Positions 31,735 through 40,771 of a stretch of 64,000 nt of DNA are shown here, piece by piece. A program made the position numbers and the translations under genes. Source of the stretch: Actinomycetospora succinea (GTDB lineage Bacteria > Actinomycetota > Actinomycetes > Mycobacteriales > Pseudonocardiaceae); the NCBI RefSeq assembly GCF_004363095.1, contig NZ_SNYO01000001.1, positions 992,001-1,056,000 on the forward strand, read 5' to 3'. Position 1 is the first letter of the stretch. Every line of letters starts with the position of its first letter. The notes beneath the pieces are model-generated. The model saw only the letters and a list, made by a program, of their open reading frames with translations, did no database searches and was not told where the DNA came from.

Positions 31735-32816
31735 TCGGGGTGTTCACAGGCCTGCTGCTGGCGGTGTCGACGTTCCCGCCGATGCTGCCCCGCGACGTCG
31801 TCACCCAGCTCGTGGAGTCGGCGGTGCTGGCCGGGATCGGGTGGCGCGTGGACCGGTGGGCCGGTGCCGCGGTCCCGGCGGTCGGCGTCGTCCTCGTCGG
31901 GGCGTGGGTCGCGGTCACGCTCGGGTGGCAGGACGCGCAGCGCGTGGACATGGGGCTCGGGCCCGTCGGCTGGGCGCTGCTCGCGGTGGCGGGGACGGCG
32001 ATCGTGCTCGCCGCGAGACGGGAGACGGTCCCGGCCCGGGCGCTGACGTCCGGCGCGCTGGCCGTCGCGCTCGTGGTGTCGCTCGGCGGGGTCGCCGGCG
32101 GCACCGCCGTGGCGGCTCCGGCCCCGGCAACGGCGACCACCGGGTCGCCGCTGCGCGTCTCGCCCGTCCACGTCGCCCTGCCCCTCGGGCCGGGCTCGCC
32201 CGCCGAGCGCGCCGACGCCGCCGTCGGGGCGCTCCGCGCGCAGGGCGGGCCGGCCCGGCGGACCGTCGTGGTCGTCGTCCCGACCGGGTCGGGCTGGACC
32301 GACCCGGCCGCGCTGTCGACGCTCGAGGCGGCGACCGGGGGCGACGTCGCGACCGTGGCCGTCGCGTACGACGACGCCCCGAGCTGGTGGTCGTACCTGA
32401 CCGCCCGCGACGACGCCGTCGCCACCACCGAGGCGCTGCTCGGGGCGGTCGCGGCGACCCGCGCTCCGGGCGAGCGGGTCCTGCTCTACGGCCAGAGCCT
32501 CGGCGCGCTCGCCGGCGCCGAGGCGTGGGCGCACCGCCCCGGCGCCGCGGACGGGGCGCTGTGGGTCGGGCCGCCCGCCGACACCCGGACGGCCGGCGCC
32601 ACCGTGCTCGTCCACCCGTCCGACCCGGCGGCGGTGAGGTCGACGCGCCTGCTCGTGGCCCCGCCGGACCGGCCGACGGGCACGCCGTGGGTGCCGGTCG
32701 TGTCGTTCGTGCAGACCTCGGTCGACCTGCTCGGCGCGGTCGGCGCGCCGGCCGGGTCCGGGCACCACTACGGCGCCGAGCAGCGGGCGGCGTGGGACCA
32801 CCTGCTGGCAGGATGA
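31731..32816 (+). CDS. Membrane-anchored alpha/beta-hydrolase
   Basis: A 361-residue protein with a hydrophobic N-terminal half (three to four membrane segments, residues 1-120) and a C-terminal alpha/beta-hydrolase-like domain. The nucleophile elbow is YGQSLGALAG (G-x-S-x-G) and the likely catalytic His is in GHHYGAEQ. It resembles the actinobacterial alpha/beta hydrolase-9/DUF2319 type. The start GTG 31731 overlaps the phospholipase stop. A lipase or esterase acting at the outer face is probable. The next gene begins six bases on, forming one operon with the two-component system. Confidence 0.78.
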   Translation: MIGVFTGLLLAVSTFPPMLPRDVVTQLVESAVLAGIGWRVDRWAGAAVPAVGVVLVGAWVAVTLGWQDAQRVDMGLGPVGWALLAVAGTAIVLAARRETVPARALTSGALAVALVVSLGGVAGGTAVAAPAPATATTGSPLRVSPVHVALPLGPGSPAERADAAVGALRAQGGPARRTVVVVVPTGSGWTDPAALSTLEAATGGDVATVAVAYDDAPSWWSYLTARDDAVATTEALLGAVAATRAPGERVLLYGQSLGALAGAEAWAHRPGAADGALWVGPPADTRTAGATVLVHPSDPAAVRSTRLLVAPPDRPTGTPWVPVVSFVQTSVDLLGAVGAPAGSGHHYGAEQRAAWDHLLAG

Positions 32817-32822
32817 TCCGCC

Positions 32823-33485
32823 GTGGGGATCCGGGTGCTGCTGGTGGACGACCAGCCCATCGTGCGCACCGGGTTCCGCACGGTGCTCACCGCGGCGGGC
32901 GGGATCGACGTCGTCGGCGAGGCGGGCGACGGTCCCGCCGCCGTCGCCGCCGTGGCGTCCTACCGGCCCGAGGTCGTCCTCATGGACGTCCGCATGCCCG
33001 GCGGCGACGGGCTCACCGCGACCGAGCAGATCACCGCGGCGTACCCCGAGACGCGGGTGCTCGTCGTGACGACGTTCGACGTCGACGACTACGTGCGCCG
33101 CGCGCTGCGCGGGGGCGCCAGCGGCTTCGTGCTCAAGGACTCCGACCCCGAGGACCTCGTGCGCGCGGTCCGCACGGTGCACGCGGGGGAGTCGCTGCTC
33201 GCGCCGTCGGTGACGACGCGCCTCGTCCGCGACTGGGTGGCCCAGGAACCGGTGCCCGCGCCGCCCGACGGCCCGCCCGAGGGTCTGACCGCCCGCGAGC
33301 ACGACGTGCTGGTGCTCGTCGCCCGCGGGCTGTCGAACGCCGAGATCGCCGCGGAGATGGTCGTCGCCGAGTCGACGGTGAAGACCCACGTCGCCCACCT
33401 GCTGCGCAAGCTCGAGCGCCGCGACCGGGTGCAGCTCGTCGTCCACGCCTTCGAGTGCGGCCTGGTGCCGGCGCGGGGGACGTAG
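32823..33485 (+). CDS. NarL-family response regulator 2
   Basis: A 220-residue receiver plus LuxR-helix protein: VLLVDDQ, phospho-Asp in VVLMDVRMPG, FVLKDSD, then LTAREHDVLVLVARGLSNAEIA. It sits between the lipid hydrolases and its partner kinase; TAG overlaps the GTG of the kinase. Probably controls the phospholipase and hydrolase genes upstream, by context. Confidence 0.92.
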   Translation: MGIRVLLVDDQPIVRTGFRTVLTAAGGIDVVGEAGDGPAAVAAVASYRPEVVLMDVRMPGGDGLTATEQITAAYPETRVLVVTTFDVDDYVRRALRGGASGFVLKDSDPEDLVRAVRTVHAGESLLAPSVTTRLVRDWVAQEPVPAPPDGPPEGLTAREHDVLVLVARGLSNAEIAAEMVVAESTVKTHVAHLLRKLERRDRVQLVVHAFECGLVPARGT

Positions 33486-35518
33486 TGCCCCGGCGCTGGA
33501 GCGACCTGCTGCCCGAGCTGCGACCGGTCGACGCGGTCGTGGTCGGCCTGCTGCTGGTCATGGTGGTGCTGACCGCCCTGACGCTGGGGACCTGGGTCCC
33601 GGGGACGAGCACGGCGGGGGTCCTCGCGGTGATCGCGACGGGGACGGTGCAGACGGTGCCGGTGCTCTGGCGCCGCGAGCGTCCGGTCGGTGCCCTGCTG
33701 GTGTTCGGCGTGATGGTGCCGATCGGGTGGATGGTCTCGGGCACCGTCGCGACCTGGGCGTGGGCGGTCCTGGTCTACGGGGTCGTCCGCCGCGCCCGGC
33801 CCGTGCCCGGGGCGCTCGCCACGATCGGGACCTCGGTGCTGGCGCCGCTGCTCGCCGGATTCGCCGTGTATCCCGGCGACCCGGAGACGGCGGTGGGGCT
33901 CGCGGTCGGCATGGACGTCACGCTCGTGCCGGTGGTCCTCGCGGTCTCGGCGCTGGCCGTCGTCACCCGGGCCCGGGCGGCGCAGGCTGCGGTCCGGCGA
34001 CGCCGCGAGGAGCACGACCGGCTCGCCGACGCCCTCGCCGCCCAGCGCGACCGCCTCGCCGGGGACCTGCGGGAGCTGGTCGCGGTCCGGGTCGAGCGGG
34101 TGGTGACACGCACGAGGGCCCTGACCCCGGTCGACGACCCCGGACCGACGCTCTCGGCCATCGCCGCCGAGGCCCGCGCCGCCCTCGCGGGCATGCGCCG
34201 CGCGCTGTCCGTCCTGCGTGCGGCGCCGCCGGCCGCGGACACCGAGGTGGCGGCTCCACCGCGCCCGGACGCGCCCTCGTGGCGCCCCTCGCGCGGGGGG
34301 CTGCTGCTCGGGGCCGTCGCGCTCGCGGTCACCGCGGGGATCGGACTGCTGGCGAACGTCGCGATCCCGCATCTGGAGCCCGGCCCGGCCACGGACGCGA
34401 TGGCGATGCTCGACCTCGACGTCGGGCGCCCGTTCGCCCTCACGCCGTTGGTGGTCCAGGCGCTGGCTCTCGGGTGGTGGCGCCGCGCCCCGCTGCCCGC
34501 GCTCGTCGTCGCCACGGCGGCCTCCTGTGTCGGCTCCGTGCTGGGCACCACCCACATCGTCACCGAGGCGACGTGGGGCGTGCTGGTCTTCGGCGCGGGC
34601 CTGGCGGCGGGCACCGTGGCGTCCGCGGTCACGGTGACGGTGTGCTCGGCCGCGGTGCTGGTCACCACGCTCGTGGTGGGCTGGCCCGGTGCGGTCCCGG
34701 TGGGCCGCGCCGGCATCGCGCTGTCCTACCTGCTCGTCCCCGCCGTCTGGGGCCTCGGCGTGCTCCAGCGACGCTCGGCGCAGGCCGACGCCCGCCGGTC
34801 CGCGGAGCGCGCGGCTGCGGCCGCCTCACGGGCGGTGACGGCGCAGCGCCTCGGGCTGGCCCGCGAGCTCCACGACGTCCTGGCCCACGAGCTGTCCGCG
34901 CTCGTGGTCACCGTGCACGCCGCCCGGGTGGCCCCGGAGCCCGCCACCCTGGACGCGATCACCGAGGCCGGCGAGCGGATCGCCGGCGCCCTGCCCACCC
35001 TGCTCGAGGGGCTCGGCCCCGGCGTGCCGTCGGGCGACGCGGCCGAGCACCTCGAGCTCGACACCGCGGCGGTCACGGCGCTCGTGGCCCCGGTGCGCGA
35101 CGCCGGGCTGCCGGTCACCGTCGACGTCGTCGGCGACGCCTCCGCCGACCGGCCCGAGACCGACGTCATCGCCGCCCGCATCGTCACCGAGGCCCTCACC
35201 AACGCCCTGCGCCACGCGGGCCCCGCGCCGACCCGGGTGACCGTGCGCCACGAGCCCGACGTCGTCGCGGTCGAGGTCGTCGACGAGGGCGTCCGCGCCG
35301 GGCACCGACAGGCGGGGGAGGGCTCCGGGCTGGGCATCGTCGGGATGCGCGAGCGGGCCGCCCTCGTCGGCGGCACCGTCGAGGCGGGCCCCTGCGGCGC
35401 CGGCTGGCGGGTCGCCGCGCACCTGCCGCGCCGGGAGGCGGGCCTCCTCCTCGAGGAGGACGCCGACGGGCCGGGACCCGCTCCGCGGCGGACGATCACG
35501 GCCCCGGCGGCGCCCTAG
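33485..35518 (+). CDS. Tandem histidine kinase with degenerate first half
   Basis: A 677-residue protein with two kinase-like halves. The first (residues 1-260) has about six membrane segments and then a DHp-like coiled region, LADALAAQRDRLAGDLREL, in which the phospho-His of the usual E-L-H-D-V motif is missing. No HATPase follows it. The second half (about 280-650) has new membrane segments and an intact DHp (LARELHDVLAHELSA, His near 461), plus HATPase motifs EALTNALRHAG and GSGLGIVGMRERA. This looks like a fused duplication in which the first copy is now a regulatory pseudokinase segment. Start GTG 33485. Confidence 0.85.
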   Translation: MPRRWSDLLPELRPVDAVVVGLLLVMVVLTALTLGTWVPGTSTAGVLAVIATGTVQTVPVLWRRERPVGALLVFGVMVPIGWMVSGTVATWAWAVLVYGVVRRARPVPGALATIGTSVLAPLLAGFAVYPGDPETAVGLAVGMDVTLVPVVLAVSALAVVTRARAAQAAVRRRREEHDRLADALAAQRDRLAGDLRELVAVRVERVVTRTRALTPVDDPGPTLSAIAAEARAALAGMRRALSVLRAAPPAADTEVAAPPRPDAPSWRPSRGGLLLGAVALAVTAGIGLLANVAIPHLEPGPATDAMAMLDLDVGRPFALTPLVVQALALGWWRRAPLPALVVATAASCVGSVLGTTHIVTEATWGVLVFGAGLAAGTVASAVTVTVCSAAVLVTTLVVGWPGAVPVGRAGIALSYLLVPAVWGLGVLQRRSAQADARRSAERAAAAASRAVTAQRLGLARELHDVLAHELSALVVTVHAARVAPEPATLDAITEAGERIAGALPTLLEGLGPGVPSGDAAEHLELDTAAVTALVAPVRDAGLPVTVDVVGDASADRPETDVIAARIVTEALTNALRHAGPAPTRVTVRHEPDVVAVEVVDEGVRAGHRQAGEGSGLGIVGMRERAALVGGTVEAGPCGAGWRVAAHLPRREAGLLLEEDADGPGPAPRRTITAPAAP

Positions 35519-35521
35519 CGT
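35516..35521 (+). promoter_or_regulatory. -10 box (TAGCGT) of the CPBP protease gene
   Basis: TAGCGT overlaps the stop of the kinase gene and ends seven bases before the GTG at 35529, so this gene may be transcribed without a leader and independently of the kinase. Confidence 0.45.
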
Positions 35522-35528
35522 CGCCGGG

Positions 35529-36233
35529 GTGACCACCTCACCAGCACCCGAACCCACCGTCGGCGCCCCGGCGCCGGCCCGCCCGGGCTGGACCGAGATC
35601 GCGGTGGCCCTCGTCGGCTACCTCGCGCTGACCGTCCTCGCCGTGATCCCGCTGAGCGGGGTGGTGGCGCCGGGCTCGGCGTCGCTCGCCGTGGCGTCGA
35701 TCGGCGTCTCGGGGTGCGCCGCGCTCGGGGCGGCGGCGCTGGCCGTCGTGGTCCGGGTGCGCTCGTGGCCGGCGATCGGCGCGCGAGCGACGACGCGGCG
35801 GTGGCTGCTCGCCGGCCTGGGGGCGGGCGTGGTCGCCTTCCTCGTCAACCGAGTGATCGTCATCGGGTACGTGCTGCTGAGCGGGGACACGTCCAATCCG
35901 CAGGCCGCCTTCCTCCCGGGGATCACCGGGGATCTCCCGACCTTCGCGCTGATGATGCTGCTCGGGGCCGTCGTCGTGCCGGTGGGGGAGGAGCTGCTCT
36001 TCCGCGGGGTCGTCACCACGGCCCTGGGGCGCTACGGAGCGTGGGTCGCGGTGCTCGGGAGCTCGCTGGTGTTCGCGCTCGCCCACGGCCTCTCGGTCGT
36101 CCTGCCGGCGGCGTTCGTGCTCGGCGTGCTCAACGCCCTGCTGCTGCGCCGCAGTGGCTCGGTCTGGCCCGGCGTCGTCGCGCACGGCGTCAACAACGCG
36201 CTGGTGTTCGGGCTGGCGGCGCTGGTGCTGTAG
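35529..36233 (+). CDS. CPBP-family intramembrane metalloprotease
   Basis: A 234-residue membrane protein with about six to seven segments and the three CPBP motifs: E-E-L-L-F-R-G near residue 156, ALAHG, and VAHGVNN near the C-terminus, the last two providing zinc-ligand His residues. Members cleave membrane proteins or protect from bacteriocins, and in eukaryotes process CaaX proteins. The substrate is unknown. It ends one base before the convergent acetyltransferase. Confidence 0.88.
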   Translation: MTTSPAPEPTVGAPAPARPGWTEIAVALVGYLALTVLAVIPLSGVVAPGSASLAVASIGVSGCAALGAAALAVVVRVRSWPAIGARATTRRWLLAGLGAGVVAFLVNRVIVIGYVLLSGDTSNPQAAFLPGITGDLPTFALMMLLGAVVVPVGEELLFRGVVTTALGRYGAWVAVLGSSLVFALAHGLSVVLPAAFVLGVLNALLLRRSGSVWPGVVAHGVNNALVFGLAALVL

Positions 36234-36234
36234 G

Positions 36235-36768
36235 TCACAGCTCGAGCAGCATCCGGCTGTTGCCGAGCGTGTTCGGCTTCACGTAGGCGAGGTCGAGGAA
36301 CTCGGCGACGCCCTCGTCGGCCGACTGCATCATCTCGGCGTAGACGTCCGGGCTCACCGGCGAGCCCTCGATCTCGCGGAACCCGTGCTGCTCGAAGAAC
36401 GCGACCTCGAAGGTGAGCACGAACACACTGCGCAGTCCCAGCGCCCGCGCCTGGGCCAACAGCTCGTGCACGAGACCGTGCCCGATGCCCGCGCCCTGCA
36501 TCCGCGGGTCGACGGCGATCGTGCGGATCTCGGCGAGGTCCTCCCACAGCACGTGCAGCGCCCCGCAGCCCACGACCTCCCGGCCACGGACGGCCACGCG
36601 GAACTCCTGGACCGTCTCGTACAGGGTGACCAGCGGCTTGCGCAGCAGGATGTTGTCGTCGGCGAACGAGTCGACGAGGGTCTTGATGCCCCGGACGTCG
36701 GCGGTGCGGGCGCGTCGCAGGAGGACGGGTGCGGCCCGGTCTGCGGCGCTGTCGACGATCTCGGTCAC
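36235..36768 (-). CDS. argA: Amino-acid N-acetyltransferase (ArgA-like)
   Basis: A 177-residue GNAT acetyltransferase that closely resembles the mycobacterial stand-alone N-acetylglutamate synthase (Rv2747 type), the first enzyme of arginine synthesis. Features: LRRARTADVRGIKTLV, VVGCGALHVLWEDLAEIRT, the acetyl-CoA loop DPRMQGAGIGHGL and EQHGFREIE. No kinase-like domain is present, as in this subgroup. GTG 36768 leaves 56 bases to the divergent rimO. In mycobacteria this gene also lies near pgsA and clgR, supporting orthology. Confidence 0.87.
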   Translation of the reverse strand: MTEIVDSAADRAAPVLLRRARTADVRGIKTLVDSFADDNILLRKPLVTLYETVQEFRVAVRGREVVGCGALHVLWEDLAEIRTIAVDPRMQGAGIGHGLVHELLAQARALGLRSVFVLTFEVAFFEQHGFREIEGSPVSPDVYAEMMQSADEGVAEFLDLAYVKPNTLGNSRMLLEL

Positions 36769-36812
36769 CCGGTGCTCACCACCAGCGGAGGGTAGGCCAG
36801 CCCCCGGGCCGA

Positions 36813-36818
36813 TAGGCT
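36813..36818 (+). promoter_or_regulatory. -10 box (TAGGCT) of rimO
   Basis: Ends six bases before the GTG at 36825, the leaderless spacing seen widely in this window. Confidence 0.45.
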
Positions 36819-36824
36819 GGGCAG

Positions 36825-38354
36825 GTGGTCGAGCGCTCCCCTGATGCCCCAGAGCGCCCCCGTGTGGCGCTGGTGACCCTCGGGTGCGCCCGCAACGACG
36901 TCGATTCCGAGGAACTGGCCGGCCGGCTCGCCGCCGACGGCTGGGACGTCGCGGCGTCCGCCGACGGGTCCGAGGGCTATGTCGATGGTGATGGGCCGGA
37001 TGTCGTCGTCGTCAACACCTGCACCTTCGTCGAGCAGGCCAAGAAGGACTCGGTCGACGCCGTGCTGGCGGCGGGTGGCGGCGACGCGAAGGTCGTCGCG
37101 GTCGGCTGCATGGCCGAGCGGTACGGCGCCGAGCTCGCGGAGGCGCTGCCCGAGGCCGCGGCGGTGCTCGGCTTCGACCACTACGGCGACCTGCCGTCCC
37201 GGCTCGACGACGTCCTCGCCGGGCGCCCGCTCGCGTCCCACACGCCCACCGACCGGCGCGCGCTGCTGCCGATCAGCCCGGTGAAGCGGCCCGAGGCGGT
37301 GCGCGACACCAGCATCCCCGGCCACGAGTGGGTGCCGACGGTGCCGCGGCAGCGCCTCGACGACGCCCCGGTCGCCCCGCTGAAGCTCGCCTCGGGCTGC
37401 GACCGGCGCTGCACGTTCTGCGCGATCCCGTCCTTCCGCGGCGCCTTCGTCTCGCGCGACCCGGGCGACGTCGTCGCCGAGGCCGCCTGGCTCGCGGACC
37501 ACGGCGTCGCCGAGGTGCTGCTGGTCAGCGAGAACTCCACGTCCTACGGCAAGGACATCGACGCCCGCGGCGCGGCGGGCGGGGCGCTCGAGCGCCTGCT
37601 CGGCGAGCTGGCGGTGGTGCCCGGGATGCGCCGGGTCCGCGTCTCGTACCTCCAGCCGGCCGAGGTGCGGCCGCCGCTGCTGCGCGCCATCGCCGAGACG
37701 CCCCGGGTCGCGTCCTACTACGACCTCTCCTTCCAGCACGCCAGCGCCACGGTGCTGCGTCGCATGCGGCGCTTCGGCTCCCGCGAGACGTTCCTCGCGC
37801 TCTGCCGCGAGATCCGCGCGCTCGACCCGGAGGCGGGCATCCGCTCCAACGTCATCGTCGGCTTCCCCGGCGAGACCGAGGAGGAGCTCGCCGAGCTCGA
37901 GGCGTTCCTCGCCGAGGCCGAGCTCGACGCCGTCGGGGTGTTCGGCTACTCCGACGAGGACGGCACCGAGGCCCTCGGGCTGCCCGACAAGATCGAGCCG
38001 ACGGAGATCGCCGCGCGCGTCGAGCGGATCACGAGCCTCGCCGAGCACGTCGCCGAGGACCGCGCCGCCCGCCGCGTCGGGACGACCGTCGAGGTGCTGG
38101 TCGAGCGGTGGGACGAGGACGAGGCCGAGTGGATCGGCCGCGCCGCCCACCAGGGTCCCGACGTCGACGGCGAGTGCCGGCTCGAGGGCGACGAGGAGCT
38201 GCTCGACGCGCTCGCGCCCGGGTCCGTCGTGACGGCCGAGGTGATCGACGCCGAGGGGATCGACCTGGTCGTCGAGGCGCGGCACCGGACGGGGGAGGCC
38301 CCCGAGACCGACGACAGCGACGACCGGGCGCCCGTCGGCGCCGGGGCCCGATGA
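36825..38354 (+). CDS. rimO: Ribosomal protein uS12 methylthiotransferase
   Basis: A 509-residue radical SAM methylthiotransferase that modifies Asp in ribosomal protein S12. The N-terminal UPF0004 domain has three Fe-S cysteines (LGCARN, NTCTFV, VGCMAE). The radical SAM motif is CDRRCTFC in the middle, and a C-terminal TRAM-like domain follows ([12 protein letters not shown] onward). Downstream GFPGETEEE is typical of RimO/MiaB, and S12 as substrate is suggested by SEELAG and ISPVKR-type features. The last 25 residues are an acidic tail. ATGA overlap links it to pgsA. Confidence 0.93.
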   Translation: MVERSPDAPERPRVALVTLGCARNDVDSEELAGRLAADGWDVAASADGSEGYVDGDGPDVVVVNTCTFVEQAKKDSVDAVLAAGGGDAKVVAVGCMAERYGAELAEALPEAAAVLGFDHYGDLPSRLDDVLAGRPLASHTPTDRRALLPISPVKRPEAVRDTSIPGHEWVPTVPRQRLDDAPVAPLKLASGCDRRCTFCAIPSFRGAFVSRDPGDVVAEAAWLADHGVAEVLLVSENSTSYGKDIDARGAAGGALERLLGELAVVPGMRRVRVSYLQPAEVRPPLLRAIAETPRVASYYDLSFQHASATVLRRMRRFGSRETFLALCREIRALDPEAGIRSNVIVGFPGETEEELAELEAFLAEAELDAVGVFGYSDEDGTEALGLPDKIEPTEIAARVERITSLAEHVAEDRAARRVGTTVEVLVERWDEDEAEWIGRAAHQGPDVDGECRLEGDEELLDALAPGSVVTAEVIDAEGIDLVVEARHRTGEAPETDDSDDRAPVGAGAR

Positions 38355-38977
38355 CCACCCGCGGCTCGGGCGGGCAGTCCCCGTCCACCGCGTCCACGGC
38401 CGGGGTCGTCACGCCGGCCCCGGTGCCGTTGGTCAACATCGCGAACGCGCTGACCGTGGTCCGGCTCCTCCTGGTGCCGGTCTTCCTCGTGGTGCTGTTC
38501 GTCGACCACGGGCAGAGCACGGCCTGGCGGTGGGCGGCGTTCGCGGTGTTCGCGATCGCCTCGCTCACCGACACCTTCGACGGCGACCTCGCGCGCCGCT
38601 GGGGCCTCGTCACCGACTTCGGCAAGATCGCCGACCCCATCGCCGACAAGGCCCTCACCGGCGCCGCGCTCGTGGGGCTCTCGATGCTCGGCGAGCTGGC
38701 GTGGTGGGTGACCATCACGATCGCGGCGCGCGAGCTCGGCGTGACGCTGCTGCGGTTCTGGGTGCTGCGCCACGGCGTCATCCCGGCGAGCCGCGGCGGC
38801 AAGATCAAGACGGTGCTGCAGACGGTGGCACTGGGGCTCGCGATCATGCCGTTGCCGGCGTTCGTCGAGCCTGGCGTGGCCGTGCTGATGATCGCCGCGG
38901 TGGTGGTCACGGTCGTCACGGGCGTCGACTACCTGGTCAGAGCCCTGCGGCTGCGCGCCCGGGCGCGGGCCGCCTGA
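38351..38977 (+). CDS. pgsA: CDP-diacylglycerol-glycerol-3-phosphate phosphatidyltransferase
   Basis: A 208-residue membrane enzyme that makes phosphatidylglycerol phosphate, the precursor of phosphatidylglycerol and cardiolipin. The CDP-alcohol phosphotransferase motif is [12 protein letters not shown] then [13 protein letters not shown], with all the metal Asp residues. Four to six membrane segments follow [12 protein letters not shown]. The first 25 residues are hydrophilic and Ser/Thr-rich. It is coupled to rimO by ATGA and followed by clgR, as in mycobacteria. Confidence 0.93.
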   Translation: MTTRGSGGQSPSTASTAGVVTPAPVPLVNIANALTVVRLLLVPVFLVVLFVDHGQSTAWRWAAFAVFAIASLTDTFDGDLARRWGLVTDFGKIADPIADKALTGAALVGLSMLGELAWWVTITIAARELGVTLLRFWVLRHGVIPASRGGKIKTVLQTVALGLAIMPLPAFVEPGVAVLMIAAVVVTVVTGVDYLVRALRLRARARAA

Positions 38978-38980
38978 GCC

Positions 38981-38999
38981 TGTTCGCTCAGGACGAACA
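38981..38999. promoter_or_regulatory. Inverted repeat before clgR, probable ClgR operator
   Basis: TGTTCG-CTCAGGA-CGAACA, starting four bases after the pgsA stop and about 130 bases upstream of clgR. It is close to the ClgR box described in actinobacteria (C-G-C/N5/G-C-G-like). A TACGGT box at 39041-39046 may be the -10. Confidence 0.5.
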
Positions 39000-39131
39000 G
39001 CCCCGGGCTCGCGCCGGCGTCGCCGTCCCGTCGATCTCGGTACGGTGGACGCACACGGTCGTCGAGGTCCGGGAGGAGCTCTCCCGGGCGTCGCCACGGG
39101 GACACCCACGACCGGTGCTGGGAGGTGTGGC

Positions 39132-39704
39132 ATGTCGCTGCTGTTGCGCGAGGCCATCGGCGGGACCATCCGGCGCGCCCGGACCGAGCGACGCCGCACG
39201 CTGCGGGACGTCTCGCGGGAGGCGCGGGTCAGCCTGGGCTACCTCTCGGAGATCGAGCGGGGCCGCAAGGAGCCGTCGAGCGAGCTGCTCGCGGCCGTCT
39301 GCGAGGCGCTGGACCTGCCGCTGCCGGAGCTGCTCGACGAGGTCGCCGACCTCATGCGTCCGACGCCGCGTCGGGTGCCGGTCGGCGCCGGTGCACGTGG
39401 CGGCTTCGCGGACGCCGTCGACGACGAGCTGCGCACCGCGGTCGAGGAGGCGTTCGAGCCGGAGAGCGAGTCGGGGGAGGCCGCGGCCGCGAGCATGTCG
39501 GCCCGCATCCCCACGCCGCCCGAGCCCGCGGAGCCGGCCGCGCCGCGCACCGTCGCGCTGCCCGAGCCGGAGGGCACCCCGCTCACCGACGACGGCGAGG
39601 AGGTCGTGGCGCCGGTCGAGGGTGCGACGACGGTGCGGCTGGTGGGCCTGGCCGGGGGTGCCGACGGTCTCCGCCGGCCGACGGTGGAGTGCGTCGCGGC
39701 CTGA
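39132..39704 (+). CDS. clgR: ClgR, XRE-type regulator of Clp protease and Psp response
   Basis: A 190-residue regulator. The first 80 residues are an XRE helix-turn-helix ([29 protein letters not shown]) that matches ClgR almost exactly. The remainder is acidic and disordered. The protein ends in V-A-A, like the ClpP-dependent degron that keeps ClgR unstable in Streptomyces and mycobacteria. In those bacteria ClgR activates clp genes and, in mycobacteria, pspA. The pspA gene follows directly here. GGAGGTG precedes the ATG. Confidence 0.9.
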   Translation: MSLLLREAIGGTIRRARTERRRTLRDVSREARVSLGYLSEIERGRKEPSSELLAAVCEALDLPLPELLDEVADLMRPTPRRVPVGAGARGGFADAVDDELRTAVEEAFEPESESGEAAAASMSARIPTPPEPAEPAAPRTVALPEPEGTPLTDDGEEVVAPVEGATTVRLVGLAGGADGLRRPTVECVAA

Positions 39705-39858
39705 CCGGTGTGATCGATGTGAGCCCTGTTCCCAGGGTGATCGTCGGGTTCGGCGGGTCGGTGGAAGCCTCCGCGAGGAGGTGAGACGATGGACCGTGAG
39801 ACCAGGCGCGGATGTCGCCGCCTGAGCCGGATCGACATCATGAGTTGGGCGGGAGCAG

Positions 39859-40689
39859 ATGGCCAACCCCTTCGTCAAGGCCTGGCGGTACTTCCTGGCC
39901 GCGTTCTCCTCGAAGATCGATGAGCACGCGGACCCGAAGGTCCAGATCCAGCAGGCCATCGAGGACGCGCAGCGTCAGCACCAGGCGCTGTCGCAGCAGG
40001 CCGCGTCGGTGATCGGCAACCAGCGACAGCTGGAGATGAAGCTGAACCGTCAGCTCGCCGACATCGAGAAGCTGCAGGCCTCGGCACGCCAGGCGCTGGT
40101 CATGGCCGACGACGCCCGGGCCAAGGGCGACGAGGAAGGCGCGCAGCGCTACGAGCAGAGCGCGGAGCAGTTCGCCTCGCAGCTCGTGACGGCCGAGCAG
40201 AACGTCGAGGACCTCAAGACGCTGCACGACCAGTCGATCGGCGCCGCCCAGCAGGCCAAGCAGGCCGTGGAGCGCAACGCCCAGACGCTGCAGACCAAGA
40301 TCGCCGAGCGCACCAAGCTCCTCAGCCAGCTCGAGCAGGCCAAGATGCAGGAGCAGGTCTCCGCGTCGCTGCGCTCGATGAGCGAGGTCGCGGCGCCGGG
40401 CAACACCCCGAACCTCGACGAGGTGCGCGACAAGATCGAGCGCCGCTACTCGACGGCTCTCGGGCAGGCCGAGCTCGCGCAGAACAGCGTGCAGGGCCGC
40501 ATGCTCGAGGTCGAGGCCGCCTCGCGCGACTACGCGGGCAAGAGCCGTCTCGACCAGATCCGCGCCTCGATGGGGCAGGGTCAGGGCCAGGTCCCGGCGG
40601 GCCAGCCGGCCCAGCCGCAGGTGCAGCCGGCCCAGCCCGCGCAGCCCCAGCAGCAGCCGACGCAGCAGCAGGTGCCGCGCCAGAACTGA
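39859..40689 (+). CDS. pspA: PspA/IM30 family membrane-stress protein (35-kDa antigen)
   Basis: A 276-residue, almost wholly helical coiled-coil protein of the PspA/Vipp1/ESCRT-III family that coats and repairs stressed membranes. The N-terminus [16 protein letters not shown] is the amphipathic helix 0. Long heptad stretches follow to about residue 225, then a Pro/Gln repeat tail (PAQPQ repeats). The mycobacterial partners PspM and PspN are not visible. The start ATG 39859 is preceded by GGGAGCAG. Probably regulated by ClgR encoded upstream. Confidence 0.93.
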   Translation: MANPFVKAWRYFLAAFSSKIDEHADPKVQIQQAIEDAQRQHQALSQQAASVIGNQRQLEMKLNRQLADIEKLQASARQALVMADDARAKGDEEGAQRYEQSAEQFASQLVTAEQNVEDLKTLHDQSIGAAQQAKQAVERNAQTLQTKIAERTKLLSQLEQAKMQEQVSASLRSMSEVAAPGNTPNLDEVRDKIERRYSTALGQAELAQNSVQGRMLEVEAASRDYAGKSRLDQIRASMGQGQGQVPAGQPAQPQVQPAQPAQPQQQPTQQQVPRQN

Positions 40690-40703
40690 GCGCGCGCCTC
40701 GAG

Positions 40704-40754
40704 GAACGAACGGCGCTCTCGCTGCTTGTGCAGCAACGAGAGCGCCGTTCGTTC
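40704..40754. terminator. Bidirectional hairpin between pspA and araC-type gene
   Basis: GAACGAACGGCGCTCTCG pairs exactly with an 18-base complement at 40737-40754; the 15-base loop itself contains a CTGC/GCAG mini-stem. It lies between two convergent genes and can terminate both. Confidence 0.8.
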
Positions 40755-40771
40755 GTCCGGGGCGGCGGGGA

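Noticed and set aside
31841..33484. Upstream in-frame extension of the tandem kinase
   Set aside because: It overlaps the hydrolase and regulator genes and is Arg/Gly-rich; the GTG at 33485 coupled to the regulator stop is the real start.
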